NCBI GenBank assembly: GCA_015060225.1
Contig: SUYX01000004.1
Span: 29,174 to 93,173, forward strand
Length of the DNA: 64,000 nt
Direction of reading: 5' to 3'
DNA from: Bacteroidales bacterium
GTDB taxonomy: Bacteria > Bacteroidota > Bacteroidia > Bacteroidales > UBA932
Under the pieces are notes generated by a model. It did no database searches, was not told the origin of the DNA, and saw only the letters and a program-made list of their open reading frames with translations. Each line of letters starts with the position of its first letter. Positions within the stretch are counted from its first letter, which is position 1. The position numbers were made by a program, and so were the translations under genes. This document shows positions 34,384 through 43,579 of the stretch, piece after piece.

Positions 34384-35382
34384 CTAGAAAATTATTTCTG
34401 CCCCATTTTCATCAACTTTTACTGTAACTTCCCTGCCCATGAACAGAGCCAGATGAGGACGGCCGTGTCCGGCTGGGAACCCAAAGACTACAGGTACATC
34501 CAGTTCGTCTGTATATCTTTTTATAAGGTCCTGAGGTGTAACCTCCCAAGGGTCTTCGGTGTCGTCTATTCTGGTAAAATTTCCAACCAGTATGGCTTTG
34601 GCCTTATCCAGTTTGCCCGATTTCTTCAGCTGCTGCATCATGCCGTCAACTGCGTTCATCCCTTCTCCAACTTCTTCTATGAAAATGATGGTGTTGTCGT
34701 CAACCTCCATATCGTATGGGGTGCCCTCTGCAATTGAGATAAGAGTCATGTTGCCTCCTGCAATCTTGCCGGTGGCTTCTCCATACTTGTTGTATGGGTG
34801 TGGCTTGATCTTGTAGCTGTCAACTCTGCCAAACAGGGCATCTCCAACTGAATTTGCGGCTGAATCCGGACGCCTGGTCTGCCAGAATGAACTTAGCATG
34901 GGCCCGTGGATTGTCTCCAGCCCCAGTTTGTTGAGGGCCAGATGGTAAGTTGTAACATCGCTGAAACCTACAATCCATTTGGGGTTTTTCTTTATGATGT
35001 CAAAATCCAGGTATTCAAGTGTCCTTATTGCTCCGTATCCGCCCCTATAGAATACAATTGCCTTTATGTTGGGGTCCTGAATCATCTCCATAAACTCCTC
35101 GGCCCTCTCCTTGTCTGTAACATTAAAAGGTTTTGCCTCGTGCTTGAACAGGTTTTTCCCACATTTTACTTTAACTCCCCAGGATTCCACAACACCTATG
35201 AGGGTATCCGATTCTCCCGGACGGTCTGTAACGGGAGATGAAACAATCATAAGACCTACGGTGTCTCCGGGCTGCAGGTATGCAGGTCGGATGGTGGCTG
35301 AAATTCCTTTCTTTTCTGTGTTATTTGATGTGCATCCTGCAATGGCTGCCAGGGCCAGCAGAGCAATGAATAATCTTTTCAT
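34384..35382 (-). CDS. LD-carboxypeptidase (S66 family) lipoprotein
   Basis: 332-residue S66 serine peptidase with lipobox IAGC (Cys17). Family landmarks: LQPGDTVGLMIVSSPV at the start, FYRGGYGAIRTLEYLDFDII, WIVGFSDVTTYHLAL with the nucleophile Ser in GFSD, the acidic IIFIEEVGEG, and a late PAGHGRPHLALFMG containing the His. These enzymes remove the terminal D-amino acid from peptidoglycan tetrapeptides (LdcA) or self-immunise against microcin C (MccF). The lipoprotein form suggests envelope action. Follows lptB by 12 bases. Confidence 0.85.
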   Translation of the reverse strand: MKRLFIALLALAAIAGCTSNNTEKKGISATIRPAYLQPGDTVGLMIVSSPVTDRPGESDTLIGVVESWGVKVKCGKNLFKHEAKPFNVTDKERAEEFMEMIQDPNIKAIVFYRGGYGAIRTLEYLDFDIIKKNPKWIVGFSDVTTYHLALNKLGLETIHGPMLSSFWQTRRPDSAANSVGDALFGRVDSYKIKPHPYNKYGEATGKIAGGNMTLISIAEGTPYDMEVDDNTIIFIEEVGEGMNAVDGMMQQLKKSGKLDKAKAILVGNFTRIDDTEDPWEVTPQDLIKRYTDELDVPVVFGFPAGHGRPHLALFMGREVTVKVDENGAEIIF

Positions 35383-35394
35383 AATCCACTGATG

Positions 35395-36153
35395 TTAAAT
35401 TTCATCTTCATCTCTTTTACGCAATACTGCCTTCCTCAACTCAAAGTTCTGTCCAAGATATCTCTTCCTCACCTCAGGGTTGTTTGCAAGCTCCTCCGGA
35501 GTTCCGCTTTCAAGGATATTTCCATCGTACAGCAGATAGGCCCTGTCTGTAATTGCCAGAGTTTCATGTACATTGTGGTCTGTAATTACAATGCCGATAT
35601 TCTTTGTCTTGAGTTTTGCAATGATGTGCTGGATGTCCTCTACAGCAATTGGGTCCACGCCTGCAAACGGCTCATCCAAAAGGATGAACTTGGGGTCAAT
35701 TGCCAATGCACGGGCAATCTCACATCTTCTCCTTTCTCCTCCCGATAACTGTATTCCATAACTTTTCCTCACCTTCTCCAGCCTGAACTCTGCAATGAGA
35801 TTCTCCAGACGCTCTTTCCGTTCCTCTTTGGTGAAGTGGCTGAGTTCCATCACCGACATGATATTGTCTTCTACACTCAATTTCCTGAATACCGATGCCT
35901 CCTGTGCCAGGTAGCCCAATCCTTTTTGGGAGCGTTTGTACATAGGAAGTTCCGTAATGTCTTCATCATCCAGGAAAATCTTCCCGCCATTGGGCTTGAT
36001 GAGTCCTGTTATCATATAAAAACTTGTAGTCTTTCCGGCACCGTTGGGGCCGAGCAGTCCTACAATCTCTCCCTGATTGCAATCAAACGATACCCCTTTT
36101 ACAACGGTACGTTTGCCATATTTCTTTACCAGGTTTTCGCAATGTATACGCAT
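35395..36153 (-). CDS. lptB: LPS export ABC transporter ATP-binding protein LptB
   Basis: Cytoplasmic ATPase of the LptB2FG complex that extracts LPS from the inner membrane, 252 residues. Walker [11 protein letters not shown]-loop, signature [15 protein letters not shown], Walker [14 protein letters not shown] and switch His in [10 protein letters not shown]. The phrase [18 protein letters not shown] is typical of LptB. Three bases after dnaX and 12 before the LD-carboxypeptidase. The other Lpt genes are not in the window. Confidence 0.94.
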   Translation of the reverse strand: MRIHCENLVKKYGKRTVVKGVSFDCNQGEIVGLLGPNGAGKTTSFYMITGLIKPNGGKIFLDDEDITELPMYKRSQKGLGYLAQEASVFRKLSVEDNIMSVMELSHFTKEERKERLENLIAEFRLEKVRKSYGIQLSGGERRRCEIARALAIDPKFILLDEPFAGVDPIAVEDIQHIIAKLKTKNIGIVITDHNVHETLAITDRAYLLYDGNILESGTPEELANNPEVRKRYLGQNFELRKAVLRKRDEDEI

Positions 36154-36156
36154 ATC

Positions 36157-37962
36157 TTAAATAATGTCTAAATCCAAATCTTTAACAATCTCAACTACCT
36201 CGGGGTAGCTCTTTTTCATCTGGTCTGCCTTTTCGTAAACTGTATATGGAACCTTCTTTTGCCGGGTTACCTCAATGACCTCCACAACCAGCTTCAGATC
36301 TCCGTTGTTCAGTTCTTTCTGCAGGAATCCAATCAGTTGTGGGAGCGAGTTCTTCTCAATCCAGCTCTGCTGGGCGCTGTTGCCCACCTTAAATACAACA
36401 GTTGTGCCATCCTCCTTAAGGATAGGGGCTGTCTGTCTGATTGCAGTGGCAAGTCTCGGGTACTGGTTCTGGGTGCCGGCCATCTTCTCCCATGCAGCCG
36501 CAAGTTTCTCCATTGTTATGGTTTCATGGGCTGTAACAACCTCCTGTTGGGAGGTCTTGGGTGTGCTTTGTGCCTTTTTGATTATACTGCTTATGGAGAT
36601 TCCTCCTGCAGCTTTCTTTATAGGGCTTGCCGTCTTTACGGTATCTGCTTCATTGGCTAATTTTGAGGCAGCAGCAAGGGCTCCAGGTTGTTCAGTTGCA
36701 CTTTCTGCCATTGTTGTTGCAGGAGATTGCGCAACTGCAGGAGCAGCGACCGGTGCTGCAACAGGTGCTGCAGCTTGTTCAGCAACAGGTTTCTCTGGAA
36801 CAGGGGCCTGTAGAGTTGTCCCTGTAACCGGAATCTTCTGTGCAGGTTGTGGAGAGTCTTGTATCTGAACAGATTGCAGTTGGGCCAGCTTTACCAGCAG
36901 AAATTCTACCAGAAGCCTCTGGTTACCGCTCTGCCTGTATTCGCTTTCGCATTTTGTGGTGTGTCCCAGGGCTTCATACAAGAAGCGGAGGGAGCATTTG
37001 GTACCCTGGAGTTTGTATCTCTCTGCAACGGAAGGGGACATGTCCAGCAGCTTGTGTGTAGAAGTGTCCTTGCATACAAGGAGGTTTCTCAGGTGTGTAC
37101 CCAGTCCTCCAATGAAGTACAATGCATTGAAACCCTTGGAAAGTATTTCATCAAAAAGAAGGAGCGATTTTGCAAAATTGCCTGCAAGGGAGCACTCTAT
37201 AAGGTTGAAATAATATTCATGGTCAAGCACATTCAGGTTCTTGACAACACCGGCATAATCTATCTCTGTTCCGCAGAATGCCACGCATTGGTCAAAGAGG
37301 GTAAGTGCATCGCGCATTGCCCCGTCTGCTTTCTGGGCAATTACATGCAAAGAATCTGTATCAGCCTTTATCCCTTCCTGTTTTGCAATGGAGGAGAGAT
37401 TTTTCACTATATCCTCTACTGATATGCGGTTGAAGTCATATGTCTGGCAACGGCTTAGAATTGTCGGGAGTATCTTGTGTTTCTCTGTGGTGGCAAGTAT
37501 GAAGATGGCGTGTGCAGGGGGTTCCTCAAGGGTTTTGAGGAATGCGTTGAATGCTGCAGAAGAGAGCATGTGTACCTCATCTATGATATAGACACTGTAC
37601 TTGCCAATCTGGGGAGGTATCATCACCTTCTCTGTAAGGAGCCTTATGTCATCTACAGAGTTGTTGGAAGCGGCATCCAGCTCGTGGATACAATATGAAC
37701 GCCCCTGGGCAAAGGAGATGCATGACTCGCACTCGCCGCATGGCTCAAGATCTGCCCCGGGGTTCATGCAGTTGATTGTCTTTGCAAAAATTCTTGCTGT
37801 AGAGGTCTTTCCCACACCACGAGGGCCACAGAACAGGTATGCATGTGCAAGTTGTCCCCTCTTTATGGAATTCTTTAGGGTTGTAGCAATGCTGTCCTGT
37901 CCGATAAGGCCTATAAAATTGTTTGGCCTGTATTTCCTTGCCGATACTATAAATTTCTCCAT
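36157..37962 (-). CDS. dnaX: DNA polymerase III subunit gamma/tau
   Basis: Clamp-loader ATPase, 601 residues from the chosen start MEKFIVSARKYRPNNFIGLI. Walker A GPRGVGKTSTA, a zinc module with four Cys (CMNPGADLEPCGECESC), Walker B YIIDEVHML and sensor-1 LATTEKHKILPTILSRCQ. After domain III comes an Ala/Pro/Val-rich linker and a tau-type tail. A longer reading from 38097 would run 46 codons through the divergent promoter region and into the M16 gene on the other strand; its sequence does not match DnaX, so it is rejected. No A6G-type slippery site for gamma was seen. Confidence 0.95.
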   Translation of the reverse strand: MEKFIVSARKYRPNNFIGLIGQDSIATTLKNSIKRGQLAHAYLFCGPRGVGKTSTARIFAKTINCMNPGADLEPCGECESCISFAQGRSYCIHELDAASNNSVDDIRLLTEKVMIPPQIGKYSVYIIDEVHMLSSAAFNAFLKTLEEPPAHAIFILATTEKHKILPTILSRCQTYDFNRISVEDIVKNLSSIAKQEGIKADTDSLHVIAQKADGAMRDALTLFDQCVAFCGTEIDYAGVVKNLNVLDHEYYFNLIECSLAGNFAKSLLLFDEILSKGFNALYFIGGLGTHLRNLLVCKDTSTHKLLDMSPSVAERYKLQGTKCSLRFLYEALGHTTKCESEYRQSGNQRLLVEFLLVKLAQLQSVQIQDSPQPAQKIPVTGTTLQAPVPEKPVAEQAAAPVAAPVAAPAVAQSPATTMAESATEQPGALAAASKLANEADTVKTASPIKKAAGGISISSIIKKAQSTPKTSQQEVVTAHETITMEKLAAAWEKMAGTQNQYPRLATAIRQTAPILKEDGTTVVFKVGNSAQQSWIEKNSLPQLIGFLQKELNNGDLKLVVEVIEVTRQKKVPYTVYEKADQMKKSYPEVVEIVKDLDLDII

Positions 37963-37968
37963 AACATA

Positions 37969-37976
37969 CAAAGATA
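37969..37976 (-). promoter_or_regulatory. -7 promoter element for dnaX-lptB-ldc
   Basis: Minus-strand TATCTTTG, a full TAnnTTTG match, six bases upstream of the chosen dnaX ATG. The very short leader suggests a nearly leaderless transcript. No -33 TTTG. Confidence 0.45.
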
Positions 37977-37988
37977 CGAAATATCTTC

Positions 37989-37996
37989 TAAATTTG
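37989..37996 (+). promoter_or_regulatory. -7 promoter element for the M16 peptidase gene
   Basis: TAAATTTG matches TAnnTTTG, 19 bases before the ATG at 38016, back to back with the dnaX element. Confidence 0.45.
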
Positions 37997-38015
37997 CGGA
38001 GTTTTTTATAGAGCA

Positions 38016-39281
38016 ATGGTGAGTACAGAAAAAGAGATATTGAGGATTTCATTGAAACAGACCTCTTCGCCTGTGGCATATTGTGCCCTTTCTGCAAAAT
38101 GCGGTACCAGAGATGAAGAGCCTATCTATAACGGATTGGCCCATTTTACTGAGCATATGTTCTTTAAGGGGACTGCGGCAAAGAGGGCAACGGCCATCAA
38201 CAACACCCTGGAGAGGGTGGGGGGAGAGCTTAATGCCTATACCACAAAGGAGGAGACAGTACTCCATGCAACAGTGTTGAGGGAAGACCTCCTAAAGGCA
38301 ATAGACCTCCTTATGGAGATTGCCTTTACCTCCACATTTCCGCAGAAAGAGCTTGAAAAGGAGAGGGATGTGATACTGGAGGAGATAACTTCCTACAAGG
38401 ATATTCCGGCAGATTGCATTTATGAGCATTTTGAGCAGCTCCTTTTTGATGGGCATCCTTTGCAGATGCAGATTCTGGGAGAGAAGAAAACCCTCAGGAA
38501 GATAGATTCCACCATAATGCAGGAGTACAACAGGAAATATTTTGTTCCCGACAATATGGCATTTACTGTTGTAGCGGATACAACACCTGCCAGAGTTGCG
38601 GCATTGGTGAAAAAGTCGGCACAGAAGTATCTTGGAAAGGAGATTGAAGTTGTGGCAGTTGAGGAAGGAACTTCGGTAGGATCCATGGTGGGATGTGGTA
38701 ATTCCTGCGGAGTGCTGTCGGGGAAAAAGGAACCGTTTTACAAGGAGGTGGCCAGGAAAAGCCACCAGGCCCACTGTATTGTAGGGGCGGAGGCATACAA
38801 TACCTACGATACCGGGAGGATTCCTCTTTCGCTCCTGACAAACATCCTGGGGGGGCCGGCTTCCGGCTCAAGGCTCAACATGTCTCTAAGGGAGAGGAAC
38901 GGTCTTGTGTATAGCGTGGAGGCGGTTTATACCCCATATGCAGATACAGGAATATTCAGCATCTATTTCGGGTGCGACAAGGAAGATACACAGAAATGTC
39001 TCAATCTGATAAAGAAGGAACTTGACAAACTGGTTGCAGAGCCGCTCTCTCCGGCAGTGCTCAAGGCTGCCAAAAAGCAGTTGATAGGACAGCTCTCAAT
39101 TGCCCAGGACAATGCGGAGGCGCAGTGCCTCTCTATGGGTAAATCTCTGCTGGTTTACGGGAAAATAAGTAACTTTGAGCAGATGAGGGAAAGAATAGAA
39201 TCTATAACAGCAGAGCAGCTGCATCAGGTTGCAAAGGAGATACTCTGCTGGGAGAGGATGAACACTTTAATCTACAATTAG
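38016..39281 (+). CDS. M16 family (pitrilysin-like) zinc peptidase
   Basis: 421-residue M16B-type peptidase without signal peptide. The inverted zinc motif HxxEH is His43-Phe-Thr-Glu46-His47, and the distant ligand Glu123 falls in RDVILEEI, 75 residues later, as in active family members. A second homologous half with the conserved R/Y pair is seen in LRERNGLVYSVEAVY. Related to mitochondrial processing peptidases; substrates in bacteria are mostly unknown. Followed three bases later by a methyltransferase gene. Confidence 0.9.
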   Translation: MVSTEKEILRISLKQTSSPVAYCALSAKCGTRDEEPIYNGLAHFTEHMFFKGTAAKRATAINNTLERVGGELNAYTTKEETVLHATVLREDLLKAIDLLMEIAFTSTFPQKELEKERDVILEEITSYKDIPADCIYEHFEQLLFDGHPLQMQILGEKKTLRKIDSTIMQEYNRKYFVPDNMAFTVVADTTPARVAALVKKSAQKYLGKEIEVVAVEEGTSVGSMVGCGNSCGVLSGKKEPFYKEVARKSHQAHCIVGAEAYNTYDTGRIPLSLLTNILGGPASGSRLNMSLRERNGLVYSVEAVYTPYADTGIFSIYFGCDKEDTQKCLNLIKKELDKLVAEPLSPAVLKAAKKQLIGQLSIAQDNAEAQCLSMGKSLLVYGKISNFEQMRERIESITAEQLHQVAKEILCWERMNTLIYN

Positions 39282-39284
39282 GCA

Positions 39285-39920
39285 ATGGATCTGAATACAT
39301 ACCTTACCAATTTCTCGCAGGAGCAGGATCCTGTATTGCAGTGGCTGCAGAAGCAGACAAATTTGCGCACCAACCATGCCCGTATGCTGTGCGGTCCGGT
39401 GGAGGGGAAACTCATGGAGATGTTGTCGGGAATGATACAGCCAAAAAATATACTGGAAATAGGTGCATTTACAGGGTACTCTGCAATCTGCCTTGCAAGG
39501 GGGTTGAAGGAGGGAGGTATGCTGGATTCTCTGGAACTAAATGATGAGTTGGAGGACCTTATTCTGCAGGCGCATGAGAGGGCCGGGCTGTCAGATAAAA
39601 TAACGCTCCATATTGGAGATGCAAAACAGACACTGAAAACACTTAAGGAACAGGGAAAAATGTATGACCTTGTGTTCATAGATGCCAACAAGAGGGAATA
39701 CCCTGCATACTATGAACTGGTGTTTGATATGGTGCGCCCTGGAGGGTATATCCTTGCAGACAATGTCCTTTGGGATGGAAAGGTGTATCAGGAGAATGTA
39801 CCCCAGGATGCGCAAACCCAAGGAATCTTCAAGTTCAATGAAATTGTAAAAGAAGATCCTCGGGTTGAAAATGTGATTATCCCTCTAAGGGACGGCATGA
39901 ACCTTATAAGGAAGAAGTAG
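39285..39920 (+). CDS. class I SAM-dependent O-methyltransferase
   Basis: 211-residue methyltransferase of the catechol/caffeoyl-CoA O-methyltransferase-like family. SAM-binding motif I ILEIGAFTGYSAICLA, acidic loop after LDSLELNDEL, metal-binding segment YDLVFIDANKREYPAYYEL and GGYILADNVLWDGKVYQ. Homologues in bacteria are often labelled YrrM/TrmR, which methylate wobble uridine derivatives in tRNA, so a tRNA substrate is possible. Translationally coupled to the M16 gene (three-base gap) and ends one base before a convergent gene. Confidence 0.85.
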   Translation: MDLNTYLTNFSQEQDPVLQWLQKQTNLRTNHARMLCGPVEGKLMEMLSGMIQPKNILEIGAFTGYSAICLARGLKEGGMLDSLELNDELEDLILQAHERAGLSDKITLHIGDAKQTLKTLKEQGKMYDLVFIDANKREYPAYYELVFDMVRPGGYILADNVLWDGKVYQENVPQDAQTQGIFKFNEIVKEDPRVENVIIPLRDGMNLIRKK

Positions 39921-39921
39921 C

Positions 39922-40665
39922 CTACAGCAACTCCATTGTCATGGAGATATCTTCCTTAGGACGGTCACCGCGGGCGGTAGCGCAGTTCTGGATTTTCTCC
40001 ACTACATCCAGACCTTCAACAACTTCTCCAAATACGGTGTACTGGTTATCCAGGTGCGGAGTGCCTCCTAAGGTGCTGTAAGCCTCTTTCTGGGCCTCTG
40101 TAAACTTGAATCCCCCTTTCTCTTTAACCTCAGCCTTCGTAAGGGCAATAAGCTCCTCCTGCAGTGCCATGAGACCGGCCTGGTCCCTGTTGCGGCGCAA
40201 ATCCATAATCTGGGCCTTGCGCTCTGCTGCCAGGCGGTTGAAAATCTCCTGCTCCAGCATCATTGTCATCTGTTTTTCCATCTGGCCCAACTTGTTGCCG
40301 GCATAGACATCTCCCCACACAATGTAGAACTGGCTTCCCGACGAGTTCCTCTGAGGGTTCACCTCATCACCCTGCCTTGCTGCAGCAAGGGCACCTCTCT
40401 TGTGGAACAGTTGGGGGTAAACAATCTCAGCCGGAACAGTATATCCCGGGCCACCTGTGCCGAGTGATTTTCCTGCAGGAGCCCCTTTTGAATCGGGGTC
40501 ACCACCCTGAACCATAAAGTTCTTTATAACCCTGTGGAAAAGGGTACCGTTGTAGTATCCCTCCTTTACAAGTTTTATGAAGTTGTCCCTATGTTGGGGA
40601 GTCTGGTCATAAAGTTCAACTTTTATATCTCCCAATGTAGTCTTTATAAGTACCTGTGTTGCCAT
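39922..40665 (-). CDS. cyclophilin-type peptidyl-prolyl isomerase with helical insert
   Basis: 247-residue cytosolic cyclophilin. Core motifs FHRVIKNFMVQGGDP, SGSQFYIV and QYTVFGEVVEGLDVV are intact. Between SQFYIV and the HLDNQYTVFG strand lies an extra 70-odd residues rich in K, E, Q, A and R, predicted helical (EKQMTMMLEQEIFNRLAAER), making it longer than the ~165-residue minimal domain. Such inserts recur in Bacteroidota homologues. No signal peptide. It follows the response-regulator gene by 15 bases. Confidence 0.9.
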   Translation of the reverse strand: MATQVLIKTTLGDIKVELYDQTPQHRDNFIKLVKEGYYNGTLFHRVIKNFMVQGGDPDSKGAPAGKSLGTGGPGYTVPAEIVYPQLFHKRGALAAARQGDEVNPQRNSSGSQFYIVWGDVYAGNKLGQMEKQMTMMLEQEIFNRLAAERKAQIMDLRRNRDQAGLMALQEELIALTKAEVKEKGGFKFTEAQKEAYSTLGGTPHLDNQYTVFGEVVEGLDVVEKIQNCATARGDRPKEDISMTMELL

Positions 40666-40680
40666 AATCTTTCTATTTTT

Positions 40681-41853
40681 TTATCTGAATAGTGGAGAGG
40701 CGTACATCTGCACATCCTCTTTGGTTATTGTCTGGTTTCCTAAAATGAGGAGCCTTTCGGTAACGTTTCTCAGTTCCCTAATATTGCCTGTCCACGCGTG
40801 TTTCTGCAGTTCTGCCACAGCATCTGCATCAATGGAGCGGGCCGGCATACCGGTCTCGGCACAAATCTGCTCTATGAAGTGGTTTACAAGGAGCGGAATA
40901 TCCTCTTTGCGGTCTGCCAAAGAAGGGACATGTATTACAATCACACTCAATCTGTGGTAAAGGTCCTCCCTGAAGTTACCCTTTGCTATCTCCTCCAGCA
41001 GGTTCTTGTTGGTTGCAGCAACTACGCGAACCTTAACATTTATATCCTTGTCGCTTCCCACGCGGCTCAATTTGTTCTCCTGAAGCACCCTCAGAACTTT
41101 GGCCTGTGCGCTCAGGCTCATGTCTCCAATCTCGTCCAGGAACAGCGTGCCCCCATCTGCCTGCTCAAATTTACCCTTATGGTCCTTTACCGCCCCGGTA
41201 AACGACCCTTTAACATGGCCGAACAGTTCACTCTCAATCAGTTCCCCGGGAATTGCGGCACAGTTTACCTCCACAAACGGCATGCTCTTGCGGTTGCTCT
41301 TTTCATGAAGCCAGCGGGCCACAAGTTCCTTTCCTGTACCGTTTGAGCCGGTAACCAGCACGCGGGCATCTGTAGGGGCTACCCTCTCAATCATCTCCTT
41401 TATCTTTACAATTGCAGGGGACTCTCCCACAATCTGAGGTATTCCCGCCACCTTCTCAACCTTCTTCTTGAGGATTTTGGTCTCCTTAACCAAAGAGGTT
41501 TTGTCTGTAGCATTCTTTAGGGTAATAAGTATCCGGTTCAAGTCCAGAGGCTTCTGAATAAAGTCAAATGCCCCTTTCTTTATACAGTCAACCGCTGTAT
41601 CTATTGAACCATGGCCGGAAATCATCACAACTGCTGCCTCAACTCCGTTCTCCACAAGTTTCTCCAGCAGTTCAACGCCATCCATTACGGGCATTTTTAT
41701 ATCTGAGAAAATTACATCGTAATTGTTTGCCAGAGCCATCTCCAGCCCCTCTTTGCCGTCTGCGGCCAATGCAACCTCATGCCCCTCAAACTCAATGATA
41801 TCCTTGAGTGCAAAACGGATGCTTTTCTCATCATCTACAATCAGTATTTTCAT
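40681..41853 (-). CDS. sigma-54-type response regulator lacking a DNA-binding domain
   Basis: 390 residues: receiver domain (1-120) with phospho-acceptor Asp51 in FSDIKMP, then an AAA+ domain with Walker A GSNGTGKE, the sigma-54 contact loop GSFTGA (Ser replaces the usual Ala) and Walker B GGTLFLDEIGDM. After the AAA+ lid (HAWTGNIRELRNVTERLLIL) it ends within 20 residues (ITKEDVQMYASPLFR), so the Fis-type helix-turn-helix of NtrC is absent. The gene start shares one base with the ppx stop (TAATG). It may act from solution or be tethered by a partner. Cognate kinase not in the neighbourhood. Confidence 0.88.
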   Translation of the reverse strand: MKILIVDDEKSIRFALKDIIEFEGHEVALAADGKEGLEMALANNYDVIFSDIKMPVMDGVELLEKLVENGVEAAVVMISGHGSIDTAVDCIKKGAFDFIQKPLDLNRILITLKNATDKTSLVKETKILKKKVEKVAGIPQIVGESPAIVKIKEMIERVAPTDARVLVTGSNGTGKELVARWLHEKSNRKSMPFVEVNCAAIPGELIESELFGHVKGSFTGAVKDHKGKFEQADGGTLFLDEIGDMSLSAQAKVLRVLQENKLSRVGSDKDINVKVRVVAATNKNLLEEIAKGNFREDLYHRLSVIVIHVPSLADRKEDIPLLVNHFIEQICAETGMPARSIDADAVAELQKHAWTGNIRELRNVTERLLILGNQTITKEDVQMYASPLFR

Positions 41854-42809
41854 TATATGCTCTTTAAATAATTGTCAAACTCTTCTTTCATTCCACCCTC
41901 CTTCAACGAGAAGGAAGACTGGTAAACAACCCTTGGATTCACCCTCTCCAGGATGTATTGTGTAAAGATGGATGCCAGTACAATGTAATCCACCCTTATC
42001 TGCGACATCCCCGGCATCTGCAGTCTCTCCTGTGCAGTGGATACAACCAGTTTGCGGTTAAGTTCCTCCAAATCACCTTTCTTCAGCTCAATGGAAGGCA
42101 ATTCCCTGTAGCCGCAGTTGAAGATAAGGTCCTTGAAGGTATCAAATGATCCCGACGATCCTATGAAAATTTCCGGACGGAACTTCTCCACCATCTCCCA
42201 AAGTTCCCCCAGCACACCGTCATTGAACCGTAGGAACTCCTCCACCACCTGTTGCGGTATGGGATCTGTATAGTTGAATCTCTCCCTCATACGGGCCATA
42301 CCTATCGGGAAGCTCCTTTTCCAGAGAATTTCTGCTCCGTTGGTGATTATAAACTCATTGCTTCCCCCTCCAATGTCCAACATAAGTGCATTCTCTCCGG
42401 TGCTGAACCTTCCGCTGCTGTCTCTGAGATTACCTACAGATTCCATTATCCCCTTGAATATCAGTTCCGCTTCCCTCTCCCCGGGGATTATCTTTATCTC
42501 AAAGCCGTATCTTCGGTTCATGTACTCAGCAAATTCCACGCCATTTGCAGCATCGCGTACTGCGGAGGTTGCGTACGGTATTATCCTGTCAGCCCCGCCG
42601 GCCTCATCAATTACTGCCATTATCCTGTCAAGTGCCGCACAGGCGGTCTCAAAGGCTATTGGGGCAATCTTGCCGTCTGAAAGTCCTCCGGCCCCCAATT
42701 TGGCCGCACATTTGAACTCCTTTACCGTATTGCACTCCCCTGCGGGGGTAAATTCGCTTAAAATCATATTGAACACATTGGTGCCCAAATCAAGAACAGC
42801 AACTCTCAT
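41853..42809 (-). CDS. ppx: Ppx/GppA family exopolyphosphatase
   Basis: 318-residue actin-fold phosphatase of the Ppx/GppA family, the short form with only the two N-terminal domains. Phosphate-binding loops AVLDLGTNVFNMIL and MLDIGGGSNEFII, and YATSAVRDAANG, are family marks. It hydrolyses inorganic polyphosphate and/or pppGpp; the two activities cannot be separated from sequence. First gene of a minus-strand trio with the sigma-54-type regulator and the cyclophilin. Confidence 0.85.
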   Translation of the reverse strand: MRVAVLDLGTNVFNMILSEFTPAGECNTVKEFKCAAKLGAGGLSDGKIAPIAFETACAALDRIMAVIDEAGGADRIIPYATSAVRDAANGVEFAEYMNRRYGFEIKIIPGEREAELIFKGIMESVGNLRDSSGRFSTGENALMLDIGGGSNEFIITNGAEILWKRSFPIGMARMRERFNYTDPIPQQVVEEFLRFNDGVLGELWEMVEKFRPEIFIGSSGSFDTFKDLIFNCGYRELPSIELKKGDLEELNRKLVVSTAQERLQMPGMSQIRVDYIVLASIFTQYILERVNPRVVYQSSFSLKEGGMKEEFDNYLKSI

Positions 42810-42840
42810 ATATTGTTATTATATGTATAACATTGTTTCA

Positions 42841-42848
42841 CAAAGATA
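42841..42848 (-). promoter_or_regulatory. -7 promoter element for ppx operon
   Basis: Minus-strand TATCTTTG (TAnnTTTG match) 31 bases upstream of the ppx ATG, back to back with the cmk element. Confidence 0.45.
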
Positions 42849-42858
42849 ACTTTTTTTG

Positions 42859-42866
42859 TACTTTTG
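42859..42866 (+). promoter_or_regulatory. -7 promoter element for cmk-ispH
   Basis: TACTTTTG matches TAnnTTTG and ends five bases before the cmk ATG at 42872, so transcription would start at or next to the start codon. Confidence 0.45.
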
Positions 42867-42871
42867 CCCTT

Positions 42872-43576
42872 ATGGAACAAGCTAAAATTATCATTGCCAT
42901 TGACGGCCATTCCTCAACGGGGAAAAGCAGTTTTGCAAAGCAGGTAGCAGCAAGGCTGGGATATGTATATGTAGATACCGGTGCAATGTACCGTGCAGTA
43001 ACCTATTTTGCATACACCAACGGATTCATGGACAATAAAGGAAAGATAGATGAGGCAGGGTTGAAGATGACCCTTGGGGCTAATGTAATCTCTTTCAAGT
43101 TGGGTCCCGACGGAAAATCGCAGACCTGGCTCAACAATGCCTGCGTAGAGAAACAGATTCGTACCCTTACCATTTCAAACAAGGTGAGCAAGATTTCTGC
43201 TTTGCCTTTTGTAAGGGAGTTTGTTGACAGAATCCTCCGCCGTATGGGGCAGGATAAGGGGGTTGTAATGGATGGCCGGGATATAGGTACCTCAGTGTTC
43301 CCAAATGCGGAACTTAAAATTTTCATGACAGCTGCGGTTGAGGTGAGGGCCCAGAGACGCTTCAAGGAGATTCAGCAGGCCGGTGGCAAGGAGAGTTTTG
43401 ACGATGTGCTCAAGAATCTGAAAGAGCGTGACCATCTGGATCAGACAAGAGAAGTTTCTCCACTGCGCAAGGCAGATGATGCAATTCTTCTGGATAACAG
43501 CAACATGAGCATACCGGAGCAGTTTGTATGGCTGGACAGGATTCTTCTGGAACGTTTTGGACTTCAAATGAGATAA
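42872..43576 (+). CDS. cmk: cytidylate kinase
   Basis: Cytosolic (d)CMP kinase, 234 residues. P-loop IAIDGHSSTGKSS at residues 8-20, CMP-binding YVDTGAMYRAVTY and DGRDIGTSVFPNAELK are diagnostic. I take ATG 42872 (MEQAKIIIAIDG); the longer reading from a TTG at 42833 would cross the promoter. Coupled to ispH after three bases; cmk and ispH (or rpsA) are often neighbours in bacteria. Confidence 0.95.
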   Translation: MEQAKIIIAIDGHSSTGKSSFAKQVAARLGYVYVDTGAMYRAVTYFAYTNGFMDNKGKIDEAGLKMTLGANVISFKLGPDGKSQTWLNNACVEKQIRTLTISNKVSKISALPFVREFVDRILRRMGQDKGVVMDGRDIGTSVFPNAELKIFMTAAVEVRAQRRFKEIQQAGGKESFDDVLKNLKERDHLDQTREVSPLRKADDAILLDNSNMSIPEQFVWLDRILLERFGLQMR

Positions 43577-43579
43577 GCC

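Noticed and set aside
36690..36800. Ala/Pro/Val repeat in dnaX as a recoding site or minisatellite
   Set aside because: It is the normal low-complexity linker between domain III and the tau tail; no A6G slippery sequence was seen.
37963..38097. 46-codon N-terminal extension of dnaX
   Set aside because: Would cross the divergent promoter and the start of the M16 gene; the extension does not resemble DnaX, while MEKFIVSARKYRP is the normal start.
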